A stretch of 64,000 bases of DNA, from the NCBI GenBank assembly GCA_963617275.1, contig CAVENX010000020.1:1-64000 (forward strand). The letters are read 5' to 3'. The notes below the pieces were generated by a model. That model did no database searches. It was not told where the DNA came from and saw only the letters and a list, made by a program, of their open reading frames with translations. The stretch comes from Limivicinus sp963617275 (GTDB taxonomy: Bacteria > Bacillota > Clostridia > Oscillospirales > Oscillospiraceae). Shown here one piece after another: positions 49,148 through 57,912 of the stretch; the stretch's first letter is position 1; every line of letters begins with the position of its first letter. The position numbers and the translations under genes are program-made.

Positions 49148-49235
49148 ATGAACCCTCCGTTCTGCTTTGCCTATCATTTTACATTTTAATGTTACTACAA
49201 TAATTTAAAAAAGTAAAGCATAAAAGCACAAATAT

Positions 49236-49267
49236 CTAAAATTCCGCAGCCGAATGAACGGCTGCGG
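49236..49267 (-). terminator. Terminator of rnpB
   Basis: Arms 49244-49252 and 49259-49267 (CCGCAGCCG type); on the minus strand the stem is followed by AATTTTAG. Confidence 0.75.
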
Positions 49268-49271
49268 AGAA

Positions 49272-49616
49272 AAATCGAGTCTGTCTGTAAGCCGGGTTCT
49301 GTCTTAAACGACCATCTATCTAGTTCTTTCGTTGCCGAAAGAATCAAGCCGCCTCCTGAGAACGGCCGGGCCGACCGTATGTTCTCCCACGGCGTTGCTC
49401 CGGATAGAGTTTACAGCGTATACATGTCTCCATGCTACGAGTGAGCTCTTACCTCACTTTTCCACCCTTACCGCAAAAAGCGGCGGTATATCTCTGTTGC
49501 ACTTGTCCGAGGGTCACCCCTGGCGGGCGTTACCCGTTATCCTTGCCCTGCGGAGCCCGGACTTTCCTCACACGCAGACTTTCGCCTTGCGCCCGCGGTC
49601 GTTCGGCATACTCGAT
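49272..49616 (-). ncRNA. rnpB: RNase P RNA, class A
   Basis: The catalytic RNA that removes 5' leaders from pre-tRNA. On the minus strand, conserved blocks appear in order: GAGGAAAGTCCGGGCTCC, GGGTAACGCCC, ACAGAGA, GGTAAGGGTGGAAAAGTG, GTAAGAGCTCAC, and near the 3' end CAGAACCCGGCTTA. CGAGT at the 5' end pairs with ACTCG at the 3' end (helix P1). Ends are estimated from P1 and the promoter. An A-type architecture, unlike the B-type RNA of Bacillus, fits Clostridia. Flanked by its own promoter and terminator. Confidence 0.95.
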
Positions 49617-49622
49617 GAATGT

Positions 49623-49651
49623 ATTTTAATCATTTGCGCGCCGCAAGTCAA
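49623..49651 (-). promoter_or_regulatory. Promoter of rnpB
   Basis: On the minus strand TTGACT (49651-49646), 17 bp, TAAAAT (49628-49623). Confidence 0.75.
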
Positions 49652-49660
49652 TAATAAATC

Positions 49661-49689
49661 TTGTATTAACGCCCGAAAAGATTTATAAT
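49661..49689 (+). promoter_or_regulatory. Promoter of the murD operon
   Basis: TTGTAT (49661-49666), 17 bp, TATAAT (49684-49689). It is back to back with the rnpB promoter. Confidence 0.72.
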
Positions 49690-49713
49690 AAACTGATTGC
49701 GAGGGGATCAGAC

Positions 49714-51096
49714 TTGACATTAAACGACTATATCATTTCAATAAAGGATAAAAGGATCGCCGTTGTTGGACTTGGCGTGAGCAATCTTCCGCTGATAAAA
49801 CTGCTTCTCAGCTTCGGGTGCGATGTAACGGGCTGTGATAAACGAAGCTTTGCACAGTTAGGGGCGGACGCATTGGATCTTATAAGCCGGGGCGCCAAGC
49901 TGAAGCTTGGCGAGAAGTACCTTGACGGGCTTGACCATGATATCATTTTCCGCACACCCGGGCTCATGCCTTTTGATGAGCATCTTAAAGCGGCGGAAGA
50001 AAAAGGGAGCGTTATAACCTCGGAAATGGAAGTTTTTTTCGCCCTTTGCCCGTGCCGTACCGTTGCGGTAACAGGTTCAGACGGGAAAACGACCACAAGC
50101 ACGATCATTTCGGAGCTTCTGAAACATGCCGGCTGCACAGTTCATCTTGGCGGCAATATAGGCACTCCGCTACTGTGCGAGATACCGCACTTCAAAGAAA
50201 GCGATATTGCAGTGCTCGAATTAAGCTCGTTTCAGCTGCACAGCATGCGCTGCAAACCGGATATTGCGGTGATCACAAATATTTCGCCGAATCATCTTGA
50301 TAAGCATAAAGATTATCAGGATTATATCGATGCCAAGCGCAATATTTTTATGATGCAGGACAGCGGTGACAGGCTTGTTTTGAACCTTGATGATGCGCAC
50401 AGCGATTATTATGCGGGCTTTGCCAAAAGTCGGATCTCATATTTTTCCGACAAATCGGAGGTTCGGCATGGCTGCTTCTGCAAAGACGGGATAATTTATC
50501 GTGCCAAGGATTGTAATGTAACAGAGCTTATGCATACCGACAATATTCTGCTGCCGGGAGAGCATAATGTGCTCAACTATCTTGCGGCCTTTACAGCGAT
50601 TGAAGGACTTGTCAGCGATGATGATTGCCGCTGCGTCGCCGGGAGTTTTTCCGGGGTCGAGCATCGCCTTGAGCTTGTGCGTGTGCGCGGAGGCGTGACA
50701 TACATAAACGATTCTATCGGCACAAGCCCCAGCAGAACCGCAGCGGGACTGAGAGCTATGAAGGTAAAGCCTATCGTCATTGCCGGCGGATACGATAAGC
50801 ACATTCCGTTTGACGGCCTCGGCGACGATCTTTGCCGCATGGCAAAAAAGGTTTTTCTTACGGGCGATACCGCCGATAAGATAGAAGCGGCGATAACATC
50901 TTCAAGGTTTTACGGCAATAGCGGACTCGAAACGGTCAAAATTGATGATTTCACAGAGACCGTTCTTGCCGCCGCGTCAGCGGCGGTGGACGGCGACATC
51001 GTCCTTTTCTCTCCGGCCTGCGCCGCTTTTGATCGGTTTAAAAATTTTGAAGAGAGAGGAAAATACTTCAAAAAAATAATTATGGAGCTTAAGTAA
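49714..51096 (+). CDS. murD: UDP-N-acetylmuramoylalanine--D-glutamate ligase
   Basis: A 460-residue Mur ligase adding D-Glu to UDP-MurNAc-L-Ala in peptidoglycan synthesis. The N-terminal Rossmann-like domain has VVGLGVSN. The ATP loop is TGSDGKTTT (about 114-122), then GGNIGTPL, LELSSFQLH and ITNISPNHLDKHKD. The C-terminal domain has NDSIGTSPSRTAAGL and LFSPACAAFDRFKNFEERG, typical of MurD. The TTG start follows GAGGGG. It lies outside a dcw cluster, and its TAA overlaps the next ATG. Confidence 0.95.
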   Translation: MTLNDYIISIKDKRIAVVGLGVSNLPLIKLLLSFGCDVTGCDKRSFAQLGADALDLISRGAKLKLGEKYLDGLDHDIIFRTPGLMPFDEHLKAAEEKGSVITSEMEVFFALCPCRTVAVTGSDGKTTTSTIISELLKHAGCTVHLGGNIGTPLLCEIPHFKESDIAVLELSSFQLHSMRCKPDIAVITNISPNHLDKHKDYQDYIDAKRNIFMMQDSGDRLVLNLDDAHSDYYAGFAKSRISYFSDKSEVRHGCFCKDGIIYRAKDCNVTELMHTDNILLPGEHNVLNYLAAFTAIEGLVSDDDCRCVAGSFSGVEHRLELVRVRGGVTYINDSIGTSPSRTAAGLRAMKVKPIVIAGGYDKHIPFDGLGDDLCRMAKKVFLTGDTADKIEAAITSSRFYGNSGLETVKIDDFTETVLAAASAAVDGDIVLFSPACAAFDRFKNFEERGKYFKKIIMELK

Positions 51097-52349
51097 TGAA
51101 AATATCGGAAATCAGACCGGAAGTATATGAGTTTGCAGAGAAGGCGACCGAGAAACTTGGACCCGTTTTTGGAAAAATCGACGCAGTTGCAATGCAAAAT
51201 ACAAAAAAAGTCATGGAAGCCTTTCAGGAGAATAAAGTGTCCGAAAGCTGCTTTGCCGGAACAACGGGATACGGCTATGACGATCTCGGCAGGGAGGTTC
51301 TTGACAAAATATATGCCCGTATATTTTGTGCGGAAGCCGCGCTTGTCAGGATCAATTTTGTAAACGGTACACATGCCCTTACTGCGGCAATGTTCGCCAC
51401 GGTAAAGCCCGGTGACGTTATTCTTTCTGTCACCGGAACACCCTACGATACGCTGAGGAGTGCTATCGGCATTTCAGGAGGCTGTCATGGTTCTCTTAAA
51501 TTCTACGGGATTGATTATGCCGAGGTTTCGCTTGCCGCCGACGGTGAACCGGATTATGAAAAAATAGAAAAAGCCGCCGCTGACAGAAGAGTTGCGGCCG
51601 TTATGATACAGCGTTCACGCGGCTACGAAGATCGAAAGGCACTGTCGGTCGCAGAAATCGGCAGGATATGTGATATAGTCCATAGAGTAAATCCTGAGGC
51701 CAGTATAATGGTCGATAACTGCTACGGTGAATTTACGGATGTGATAGAGCCTACACAGGTGGGGGCAGATATAATTGCCGGCTCTCTTATAAAAAATCCG
51801 GGCGGGGGAATTGCGCCGACAGGCGGATATATCGCCGGAAAAGCAGCGCTTGTTGAGCGTGCAGCGATGCGCCTGACCACGCCTGGAATCGGCGGGGAGT
51901 GCGGTTCAACGCTTGGAAATAACCGCTTGCTTTTTCAAGGGCTGTTCATTGCGCCGCATACCGTTGCACAGGCACTTAAAACGGCGGCTTTCTGCGCGGC
52001 GATGATGGATGAGCTGGGGATTGAAAGCTCTCCGGCTTATAATGCAGAGCGTTCGGATATTATCCAGATGATAAAACTCAAATCACCGGAGCGAATGAAA
52101 AAATTTTGCCTTGGAATACAATCCGGCGCACCCGTTGATTCTTTTGTTACCCCGGAGCCGTGGCCGATGCCGGGATATGACTGCCCGGTTATTATGGCTG
52201 CCGGTTCGTTTATACAGGGCTCGTCTATTGAACTTTCTGCCGACGGACCGATAAGGGAGCCGTATACCGTGTATATGCAGGGAGGACTTACCTTTGAGTC
52301 CGGTAAATTGGGAGTAATGATGGCTGTAAGTGCCATGTTGGAGGAATAA
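51096..52349 (+). CDS. PLP-dependent methionine gamma-lyase-family protein
   Basis: A 417-residue fold-type I PLP enzyme of the methionine-gamma-lyase/aluminium-resistance family (B. subtilis YnbB). Seen are FAGTTGYGYDDLGR, FVNGTHALTAAMFA, MVDNCYGEF (the Asp binding the pyridine N) and SLIKNPGGG with the Schiff-base Lys (about 234). The substrate in vivo is unproven; C-S lyase chemistry is inferred. Start ATG overlaps the murD stop (TAATG), so translation is coupled. Confidence 0.9.
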   Translation: MKISEIRPEVYEFAEKATEKLGPVFGKIDAVAMQNTKKVMEAFQENKVSESCFAGTTGYGYDDLGREVLDKIYARIFCAEAALVRINFVNGTHALTAAMFATVKPGDVILSVTGTPYDTLRSAIGISGGCHGSLKFYGIDYAEVSLAADGEPDYEKIEKAAADRRVAAVMIQRSRGYEDRKALSVAEIGRICDIVHRVNPEASIMVDNCYGEFTDVIEPTQVGADIIAGSLIKNPGGGIAPTGGYIAGKAALVERAAMRLTTPGIGGECGSTLGNNRLLFQGLFIAPHTVAQALKTAAFCAAMMDELGIESSPAYNAERSDIIQMIKLKSPERMKKFCLGIQSGAPVDSFVTPEPWPMPGYDCPVIMAAGSFIQGSSIELSADGPIREPYTVYMQGGLTFESGKLGVMMAVSAMLEE

Positions 52350-52381
52350 AGCGGCATATAATACATGGGGGAGATGAATCC

Positions 52382-53065
52382 ATGTATTTAAGAAAACTGT
52401 TTCACCGCAAGTCCCGGTACATATATCTTGACAGCAGCAACTTGAAAAATGACGCCTCAAAAAGTAAAAAGAGGATGATTTTCCTTTCGGTGACTGCGAT
52501 CCTTTTTCTTTTTGTGGCGAGCGCATTTCTTTTCCTGAACGATATATCATCGCAGATAGCGGTTTCCGATGCATGCGACATTGTCACCGTCAAGGTCAAC
52601 CGCACCATTGCGGATATTTTCAGGGAACAGAATTATGACGCCGACTGGTTCGTCTCTTTTGAAAAAGCGGATAACGGAGATGTCAGCGCGGTAAGCTGCA
52701 ATATGTCGAGGATAAACAGCCTTTCAGCGGAAATACTCAGCAGGACGGTCGATTCTACGTCAAATAACACGATCTCAGTCTCAATACCCGTCGGCAACCT
52801 TACGGGTGTAAGCTTGCTCATGGGCCGCGGCCCGAAAATCCCCGTCAAGATCCTTATGCTTACATCTTCAAGAGTTGAGTTCAATAACAATCTTATCAGC
52901 GCGGGAATAAATCAGACAAAGCATCAGATAAATATTGATGTGATCGTTGACGTCAGCGTTTTGCTTCCGTGGGGAACCGAGAGCAGTCAGGTTCGTACCG
53001 AGGTGCTTATTGCTGATACGGTAGTCGTCGGGAATGTTCCGCAGACCCTTTTTGATATGCAATGA
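52382..53065 (+). CDS. yunB: Sporulation protein YunB
   Basis: A 227-residue membrane-anchored protein. One TM helix (about 36-56) follows a basic N-terminus. The rest, exposed outside the cytoplasm, has ISVSIPVGNLTGVSLLMGRGPKIPVKI and INIDVIVDVSVLLPWG, features of YunB, which in Bacillus is made in the mother cell under sigma E and affects engulfment or spore formation. Coupled by position to murD and ligA. RBS GGGGGAGAT. Confidence 0.88.
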   Translation: MYLRKLFHRKSRYIYLDSSNLKNDASKSKKRMIFLSVTAILFLFVASAFLFLNDISSQIAVSDACDIVTVKVNRTIADIFREQNYDADWFVSFEKADNGDVSAVSCNMSRINSLSAEILSRTVDSTSNNTISVSIPVGNLTGVSLLMGRGPKIPVKILMLTSSRVEFNNNLISAGINQTKHQINIDVIVDVSVLLPWGTESSQVRTEVLIADTVVVGNVPQTLFDMQ

Positions 53066-53129
53066 CTGAAATCCTCCGTGCGCGGGGCAATTAAACTGTT
53101 TGTGCTGATAGAACCCATGGAGAATTAAG

Positions 53130-55106
53130 ATGGACGTAAAAAAACAAATCGAAAAACTCAGAAAAGAGCTGAACTATCACAGCAAGCTATATTACGTTTA
53201 TGACAGAACCGAAATTTCGGATTATGAGTATGATATGCTGATGCAGCGGCTCAAAACGCTTGAAAGTGAGCATCCGGAACTGATTACTCCCGATTCACCG
53301 ACCCAGCGCGTCGGCGGTCAGGCGCTTTCACAGTTTGAACCCGTCACGCATCAGGTTCCGCTTGAAAGCCTCACAGACGTTTTTTCTTATGATGAACTTT
53401 TTGAATTCGGCAGCCGTATGGACTCGCTGATATCGGCGCCGCACGATTTCAGCGTTGAACCCAAGGTAGACGGACTGTCCATGTCGCTTGAATATGAAAA
53501 CGGCGTTTTTATCCGCGGGGCAACCAGAGGCGACGGCATTACAGGTGAAAATGTGACCGAAAATCTAAGGACTATCCGGTCGCTCCCGCTGAGGATAGAT
53601 AATGCGCCGGAAAGGCTGATAGTCCGCGGCGAAGTATATATGTCCAAGGCGGCTTTCGAAAAAATCAACGCAGAAAGGGAGATACGCGGAGAAAATCCGC
53701 TTGCAAATCCAAGGAATGCGGCTGCCGGCTCCATACGTCAGCTTGATCCCAGGATCGCTGCCTCAAGGAGACTTGATATCGTCTTTTTCAATATGCAGTT
53801 TTCATCTGATATGAGATACCATACTCATGCGGAGACGCTTGACGCGATGCGTGAAATGGGCTTCCCGGTCATTCCTTATAAACGCTTTGGCAAGATAGAG
53901 GAGTGCGTGGAGCAAATACACTGGCTCGGAGAAAACCGGGATGCGCTCCCGTATGAAATGGACGGGGCGGTAATAAAAATAAACGATCTCTCACAACGCG
54001 CAATGCTCGGCAGCACGGCAAAGGCGCCTCGTTGGGCGGTCGCGTTCAAATATCCGCCGGAGCAGAAGGAAAGCAGGGTCAAGGATATTATTGTTCAGGT
54101 CGGCAGAACGGGCGTTCTGACGCCTAAGGTCATTGTTGAGCCGATAAGGCTTGCTGGAACTACCGTATCCGCAGCGACGCTTCATAATCAGGATAATATA
54201 TCAAGGCTCGATATCAGAATAGGGGATACGGTAGTCCTTCAGAAGGCCGGCGAGATCATTCCCGAGGTGGTTGCTGTTGCGGCCGATAAAAGGCCGGAGG
54301 GAACCGTACCGTTTACTATGCCGGATAAATGTCCGGAATGCGGCTCTCCTGTCGTTCGTGACATTGACGGCGCTGCATACAGATGTACAAGCCCGGAGTG
54401 TCCCGCACAAGTGCTGAGAAATATCGCGCATTTTGCATCTAGAGAGGCGATGGATATTGAAGGTCTCGGTATTTCGGTGTGCGAAAGCCTTATAAAAAAC
54501 AAGCTTGTTGAATCAGCGGCGGATATATATTATCTTGAGCCGCAGTCTGTCGCTATGCTGGATCGCATGGGCGAAAAGTCGGCGAATAATCTGATCGATG
54601 CTATCGAAAAAAGCAAGTCCGCCGGATTATCGAGGCTTATATGCGCATTCGGCATCAGGCAGGTCGGGCAAAAAGCAGCCAAGGTGCTTGCTTCTCACTT
54701 TGGAAATCTTGACACTCTTGTCAGTGCCGATATAAACGAGCTTACTCTTATTCCGGATATCGGCGGAATCACCGCACAGTTTATCACCGAGTGGTTTTCT
54801 AATCCGCAGTCGCTGCATCTTATAGGGCGTCTGCGCGCCGCCGGGGTGGATTTTACAAGCCATGAGGAAATAAAAGACGACAGATTTGCCGGAATGACAT
54901 TTGTGTTGACAGGAACGTTGAATAACTATAAGCGCGATGAGGCCGGCGCTATTATTGAGAGTTTCGGCGGAAAGGTGTCCGGCTCAGTCAGCAAAAAGAC
55001 AAGTTTTGTTCTTGCCGGTGCGGAAGCCGGAAGTAAGCTTACAAAGGCGGAAAGTCTCGGAATAAAGGTCATCAGCGAGGGAGATTTTATAGAAATGATA
55101 AAATAA
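53130..55106 (+). CDS. ligA: NAD-dependent DNA ligase
   Basis: A 658-residue essential replication ligase. The adenylation domain has VEPKVDGLSMSLEYENG, where Lys (about 112) is adenylated, then GDGITGENVTENLRTI and NPRNAAAGSIRQLD. The OB fold contains VQVGRTGVLTP. The Cys4 zinc finger is CPECG...CTSPECP (about 403-428), followed by helix-hairpin-helix repeats (GIRQVGQKAAKVLA) and a C-terminal BRCT domain (about 585-658, FAGMTFVLTGTL). All domains are present. RBS GGAG. Confidence 0.97.
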   Translation: MDVKKQIEKLRKELNYHSKLYYVYDRTEISDYEYDMLMQRLKTLESEHPELITPDSPTQRVGGQALSQFEPVTHQVPLESLTDVFSYDELFEFGSRMDSLISAPHDFSVEPKVDGLSMSLEYENGVFIRGATRGDGITGENVTENLRTIRSLPLRIDNAPERLIVRGEVYMSKAAFEKINAEREIRGENPLANPRNAAAGSIRQLDPRIAASRRLDIVFFNMQFSSDMRYHTHAETLDAMREMGFPVIPYKRFGKIEECVEQIHWLGENRDALPYEMDGAVIKINDLSQRAMLGSTAKAPRWAVAFKYPPEQKESRVKDIIVQVGRTGVLTPKVIVEPIRLAGTTVSAATLHNQDNISRLDIRIGDTVVLQKAGEIIPEVVAVAADKRPEGTVPFTMPDKCPECGSPVVRDIDGAAYRCTSPECPAQVLRNIAHFASREAMDIEGLGISVCESLIKNKLVESAADIYYLEPQSVAMLDRMGEKSANNLIDAIEKSKSAGLSRLICAFGIRQVGQKAAKVLASHFGNLDTLVSADINELTLIPDIGGITAQFITEWFSNPQSLHLIGRLRAAGVDFTSHEEIKDDRFAGMTFVLTGTLNNYKRDEAGAIIESFGGKVSGSVSKKTSFVLAGAEAGSKLTKAESLGIKVISEGDFIEMIK

Positions 55107-55190
55107 TTCTTTTGTCATGTAACAAAAATCGGGATATCTCGTATTAAATACTTAGCAGTTTCTGATTTTTTGCATAGGACGAGTGATAAT

Positions 55191-55607
55191 ATGTCAAATA
55201 AAATCTTTTTTTCCTCTTTCAAAGCAAAATTGGAATGTTTGGATGACGTGCTCGGCTTTGCCGAAAGCTGTCTTGAAAAGTGCGGATGCCCGATGAAGAG
55301 CATGAATCAGATTTGTCTTGCCCTTGAAGAAGCTTTTGTAAATGTGGCAAGCTACGCATATCCTGAGTCGGACGGTAAGGCGGAGCTGCGTATTGAATAT
55401 TACGGTGATAGAGCACTGCTTATACTGTCCGACAGCGGTGTGCCGTTCAACCCTCTTGAAAACGCTGAGCCGGATGTTACACTGAGTGCGGAGGAGCGCG
55501 ATATCGGAGGTCTTGGAATATTTATGGTAAAAAAAATCATGGATGAGGTTGCTTATTCATATTCTGACGGTAAAAATATTCTCACGATGGAAAAGAAATT
55601 TGCATAA
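55191..55607 (+). CDS. RsbW/SpoIIAB-like ATP-binding anti-sigma kinase
   Basis: A 138-residue GHKL ATPase of the anti-sigma type. The N box is CLALEEAFVNVASYAYP, the G1 box DSGVPFNP and the G2 box GGLGIFMVKKIMDEVAY. Such proteins bind and inhibit a sigma factor or phosphorylate an anti-anti-sigma factor. No STAS-domain antagonist, phosphatase or sigma gene lies beside it, so it may serve a remote module. The ATG at 55191 has a weak GACGAG RBS. It follows ligA by 84 bp and precedes a terminator. Confidence 0.85.
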   Translation: MSNKIFFSSFKAKLECLDDVLGFAESCLEKCGCPMKSMNQICLALEEAFVNVASYAYPESDGKAELRIEYYGDRALLILSDSGVPFNPLENAEPDVTLSAEERDIGGLGIFMVKKIMDEVAYSYSDGKNILTMEKKFA

Positions 55608-55618
55608 GGTATAAAAGA

Positions 55619-55645
55619 AGAGAGCACATTTTGTGCTCTCTGAAA
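55619..55645. terminator. Terminator between convergent genes
   Basis: Ten-bp arms (55619-55628 and 55632-55641) with a TTT loop; the minus-strand side has a pyrimidine-rich TTCTTTTAT tail and so mainly serves the trigger-factor-like gene. Confidence 0.8.
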
Positions 55646-55648
55646 GGG

Positions 55649-56602
55649 TCAAATGCTTCTTGCGCTTTCCGCTATCATGCGCCGTGCTTTTGTCATCTTT
55701 ATCTGATGCCTCAACGCCTCTTCGCCGACTATTGCAAGTACATCCTTATCGCTCATCTGATACTGAACCGCCAGCTCATATACCGCTTTATCAAGCTCGG
55801 CGTCGCTTGCGGCTATGCTCTCGGCGTCAACAACGGCGGTCAGAAGAAAATCCACCATACACTGCCTTTCGGCTTCACGGCGGTTTTCCTCGAGCCATTG
55901 CTTGTATGAACTTCCCTGCGAACGCAGGAAGGCCTCGAAAACCTGTTCACCTATAACCTCCGGGGGAAGCGTGTTTCTTGCTTTGGCTCTCCGCTCAACG
56001 GCTTTTATTATTTCATCATTTTCCGCTTCAAAGCATACGTCTCCGATGCATTCGGCGAAATAGTCAATGTCCTGCATCCCCATGTTGAGATAGCTTTCGG
56101 AGACTTCCATAGCGTCAGCCCAGCGGGTTTCTTCGTCCCGCTCACTGTCAAGCTCAGATAAGATTGCGTATACGTCTGTCAAGGCGTTGAGGGAAACGCT
56201 TTGCAGAAGTTCTGTCTCAAGCTCAAGCTTTATGGTATCGAGCTTGCGGTTGACGATCAGCAGCGAAAGCTCGACCTTTGCATTGTATGCGGCGGCGGTT
56301 ACGGCGGCCTCTTCAAAATCCTCACAATGGCCGATGTCCACAGGCACTCCTTTGTACTGCCCAAGCACAACCTTGGGAGATGCCGCCGCTTCAAAACGCA
56401 TTTCGAGCGAACCGTCCTCATGCTCATCCATTGCGGTAACGCGTGTGAAGAGCAGTGAATCTATTCCGAGAGATTTTGCATGGAACATAATATAATATTC
56501 AACAGCCTTCTGCGGCGTGGAAAACTCATCAAGATCACCTTTGTCGAGAATAAGCCGGGCGGTGACGGTTCCGTTTTCAAAGCTTGATTCAATTACTTTC
56601 AT
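55649..56602 (-). CDS. Trigger-factor-like protein lacking the PPIase domain
   Basis: A 317-residue soluble, acidic protein resembling trigger factor. SPKVVLGQYKGVPVDI (about 74-89) matches the junction before the PPIase domain, and the C-terminal 190 residues look like the helical chaperone arms (TLPPEVIGEQVFEAFLRSQG; a late SDKDVLAIVGEEALRHQI). The ribosome-docking signature (FRKG-like) and the FKBP domain are not visible, so it is shorter than normal trigger factor (about 430). It may be a specialised chaperone rather than the main Tig. RBS AAGGAG. Confidence 0.68.
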   Translation of the reverse strand: MKVIESSFENGTVTARLILDKGDLDEFSTPQKAVEYYIMFHAKSLGIDSLLFTRVTAMDEHEDGSLEMRFEAAASPKVVLGQYKGVPVDIGHCEDFEEAAVTAAAYNAKVELSLLIVNRKLDTIKLELETELLQSVSLNALTDVYAILSELDSERDEETRWADAMEVSESYLNMGMQDIDYFAECIGDVCFEAENDEIIKAVERRAKARNTLPPEVIGEQVFEAFLRSQGSSYKQWLEENRREAERQCMVDFLLTAVVDAESIAASDAELDKAVYELAVQYQMSDKDVLAIVGEEALRHQIKMTKARRMIAESARSI

Positions 56603-56709
56603 TTTTGTTTCTCCTTGATTTTTATGGAATTATTTTAATACAAAGTTTATTTTCCGTCAATTATTTTTACTGCAATCAATTTGGTATAATATAACCGAGA
56701 GGTACATAT

Positions 56710-57900
56710 ATGCACTCCAGACTTCCGTTTTCAACCGCCGATATTTTGATCCCGGACACTGATCTGAGAAAATGGTCCACCATTGCATGCGATCAGTTTA
56801 CATCTCAGGGCGAATATTGGGATAATGTAAAAAAAGTGGTCGGCGATTGTCCTTCCTGCTTGAACATCACTCTGCCCGAAATATATCTGAATGACGAGCC
56901 GGAACGACGAATAAAAGAGATCAACAAAACCATGAGACAATACCTTGATGTGGGATTGTTTACCGAATATAAGGACGCGCTTATTCTGGTAGAGCGCGAA
57001 GTGACCGGTGGAAAGATACGAAGAGGACTTGTAGGCAAGTTCTCACTTGACGATTACAATTATACTCCGGGTGCCCGTTCGGCTATCAGACCGACGGAAG
57101 GAACGGTCGTTTCACGCCTCCCGGCAAGAGTGGATATCAGGAAAGGTGCGCCGCTTGAACTGCCGCACATAATGATTCTGATGGATGACGGCGGAGAGAT
57201 GCTTCTTGAATCCGTTGATACATCTGCTCAGAAGCTCCTCTACGATTTTGAGCTTATGCTTGGCGGCGGCAGGATAAAAGGATGGCTTTTATCTGAGAAT
57301 ACAAAAAAAGAGATACTTTCAAAGCTGGAGACTCTGGCAGACAGCCGTGCTGCTCAGGGAAAGATGCTTTTTGCCGTGGGCGACGGGAATCATTCTCTGG
57401 CAGCTGCAAAGGAGAGCGCCGGACTGATAGCTACGCCGGAGGCGCGTTACGCGCTTGCCGAGCTTGTGAATATCCACAGCGACGGCGTTGAGTTTGAGCC
57501 GATTTACAGGGTAGTTTTTAACGTTGATGCTGTGGAATTTATAGATGAGCTGCACCGGCGTTTCCGCGGAAAGCAAGGAAAAAAGGTCAGATTCATTTCG
57601 TCGGACAGCAGCGGCACTGTTTACGTGCAAGGCCTTGAAGCGGACGTTTTGCAGAGCTTTATTGACGAATATATTTCACGCCATGAGGGCACATCCGTGG
57701 ATTATATTCACGGTGAAGAAACTGTCAGGGCACTGGCAGCGAAAAAAGATACGGTAGGCCTTGTTTTCAGCGGCATGGACAAAACCGAACTTTTTGATTA
57801 CGTAAATGAAAACGGAGCCCTGCCGAGAAAAACATTTTCGATCGGGCATGCTGCGGATAAGAGATATTATCTTGAAGCACGCATAATCAACCGAAGTTAA
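56710..57900 (+). CDS. DUF1015-family protein
   Basis: A 396-residue conserved protein. The family signature FAVGDGNHSLAAAK (about 218-231) is intact, with TIACDQFTSQGEYW near the N-terminus and a C-terminal VGLVFSGMDKTELF. The biochemical role is unknown; members often sit near serine or amino-acid metabolism genes. An extended -10 promoter (TGGTATAAT, TATAAT at 56685-56690) lies just upstream, and GAGAGGT precedes the ATG. An M29 aminopeptidase follows 12 bp on. Confidence 0.9.
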   Translation: MHSRLPFSTADILIPDTDLRKWSTIACDQFTSQGEYWDNVKKVVGDCPSCLNITLPEIYLNDEPERRIKEINKTMRQYLDVGLFTEYKDALILVEREVTGGKIRRGLVGKFSLDDYNYTPGARSAIRPTEGTVVSRLPARVDIRKGAPLELPHIMILMDDGGEMLLESVDTSAQKLLYDFELMLGGGRIKGWLLSENTKKEILSKLETLADSRAAQGKMLFAVGDGNHSLAAAKESAGLIATPEARYALAELVNIHSDGVEFEPIYRVVFNVDAVEFIDELHRRFRGKQGKKVRFISSDSSGTVYVQGLEADVLQSFIDEYISRHEGTSVDYIHGEETVRALAAKKDTVGLVFSGMDKTELFDYVNENGALPRKTFSIGHAADKRYYLEARIINRS

Positions 57901-57912
57901 AGGGGCGGGTAT

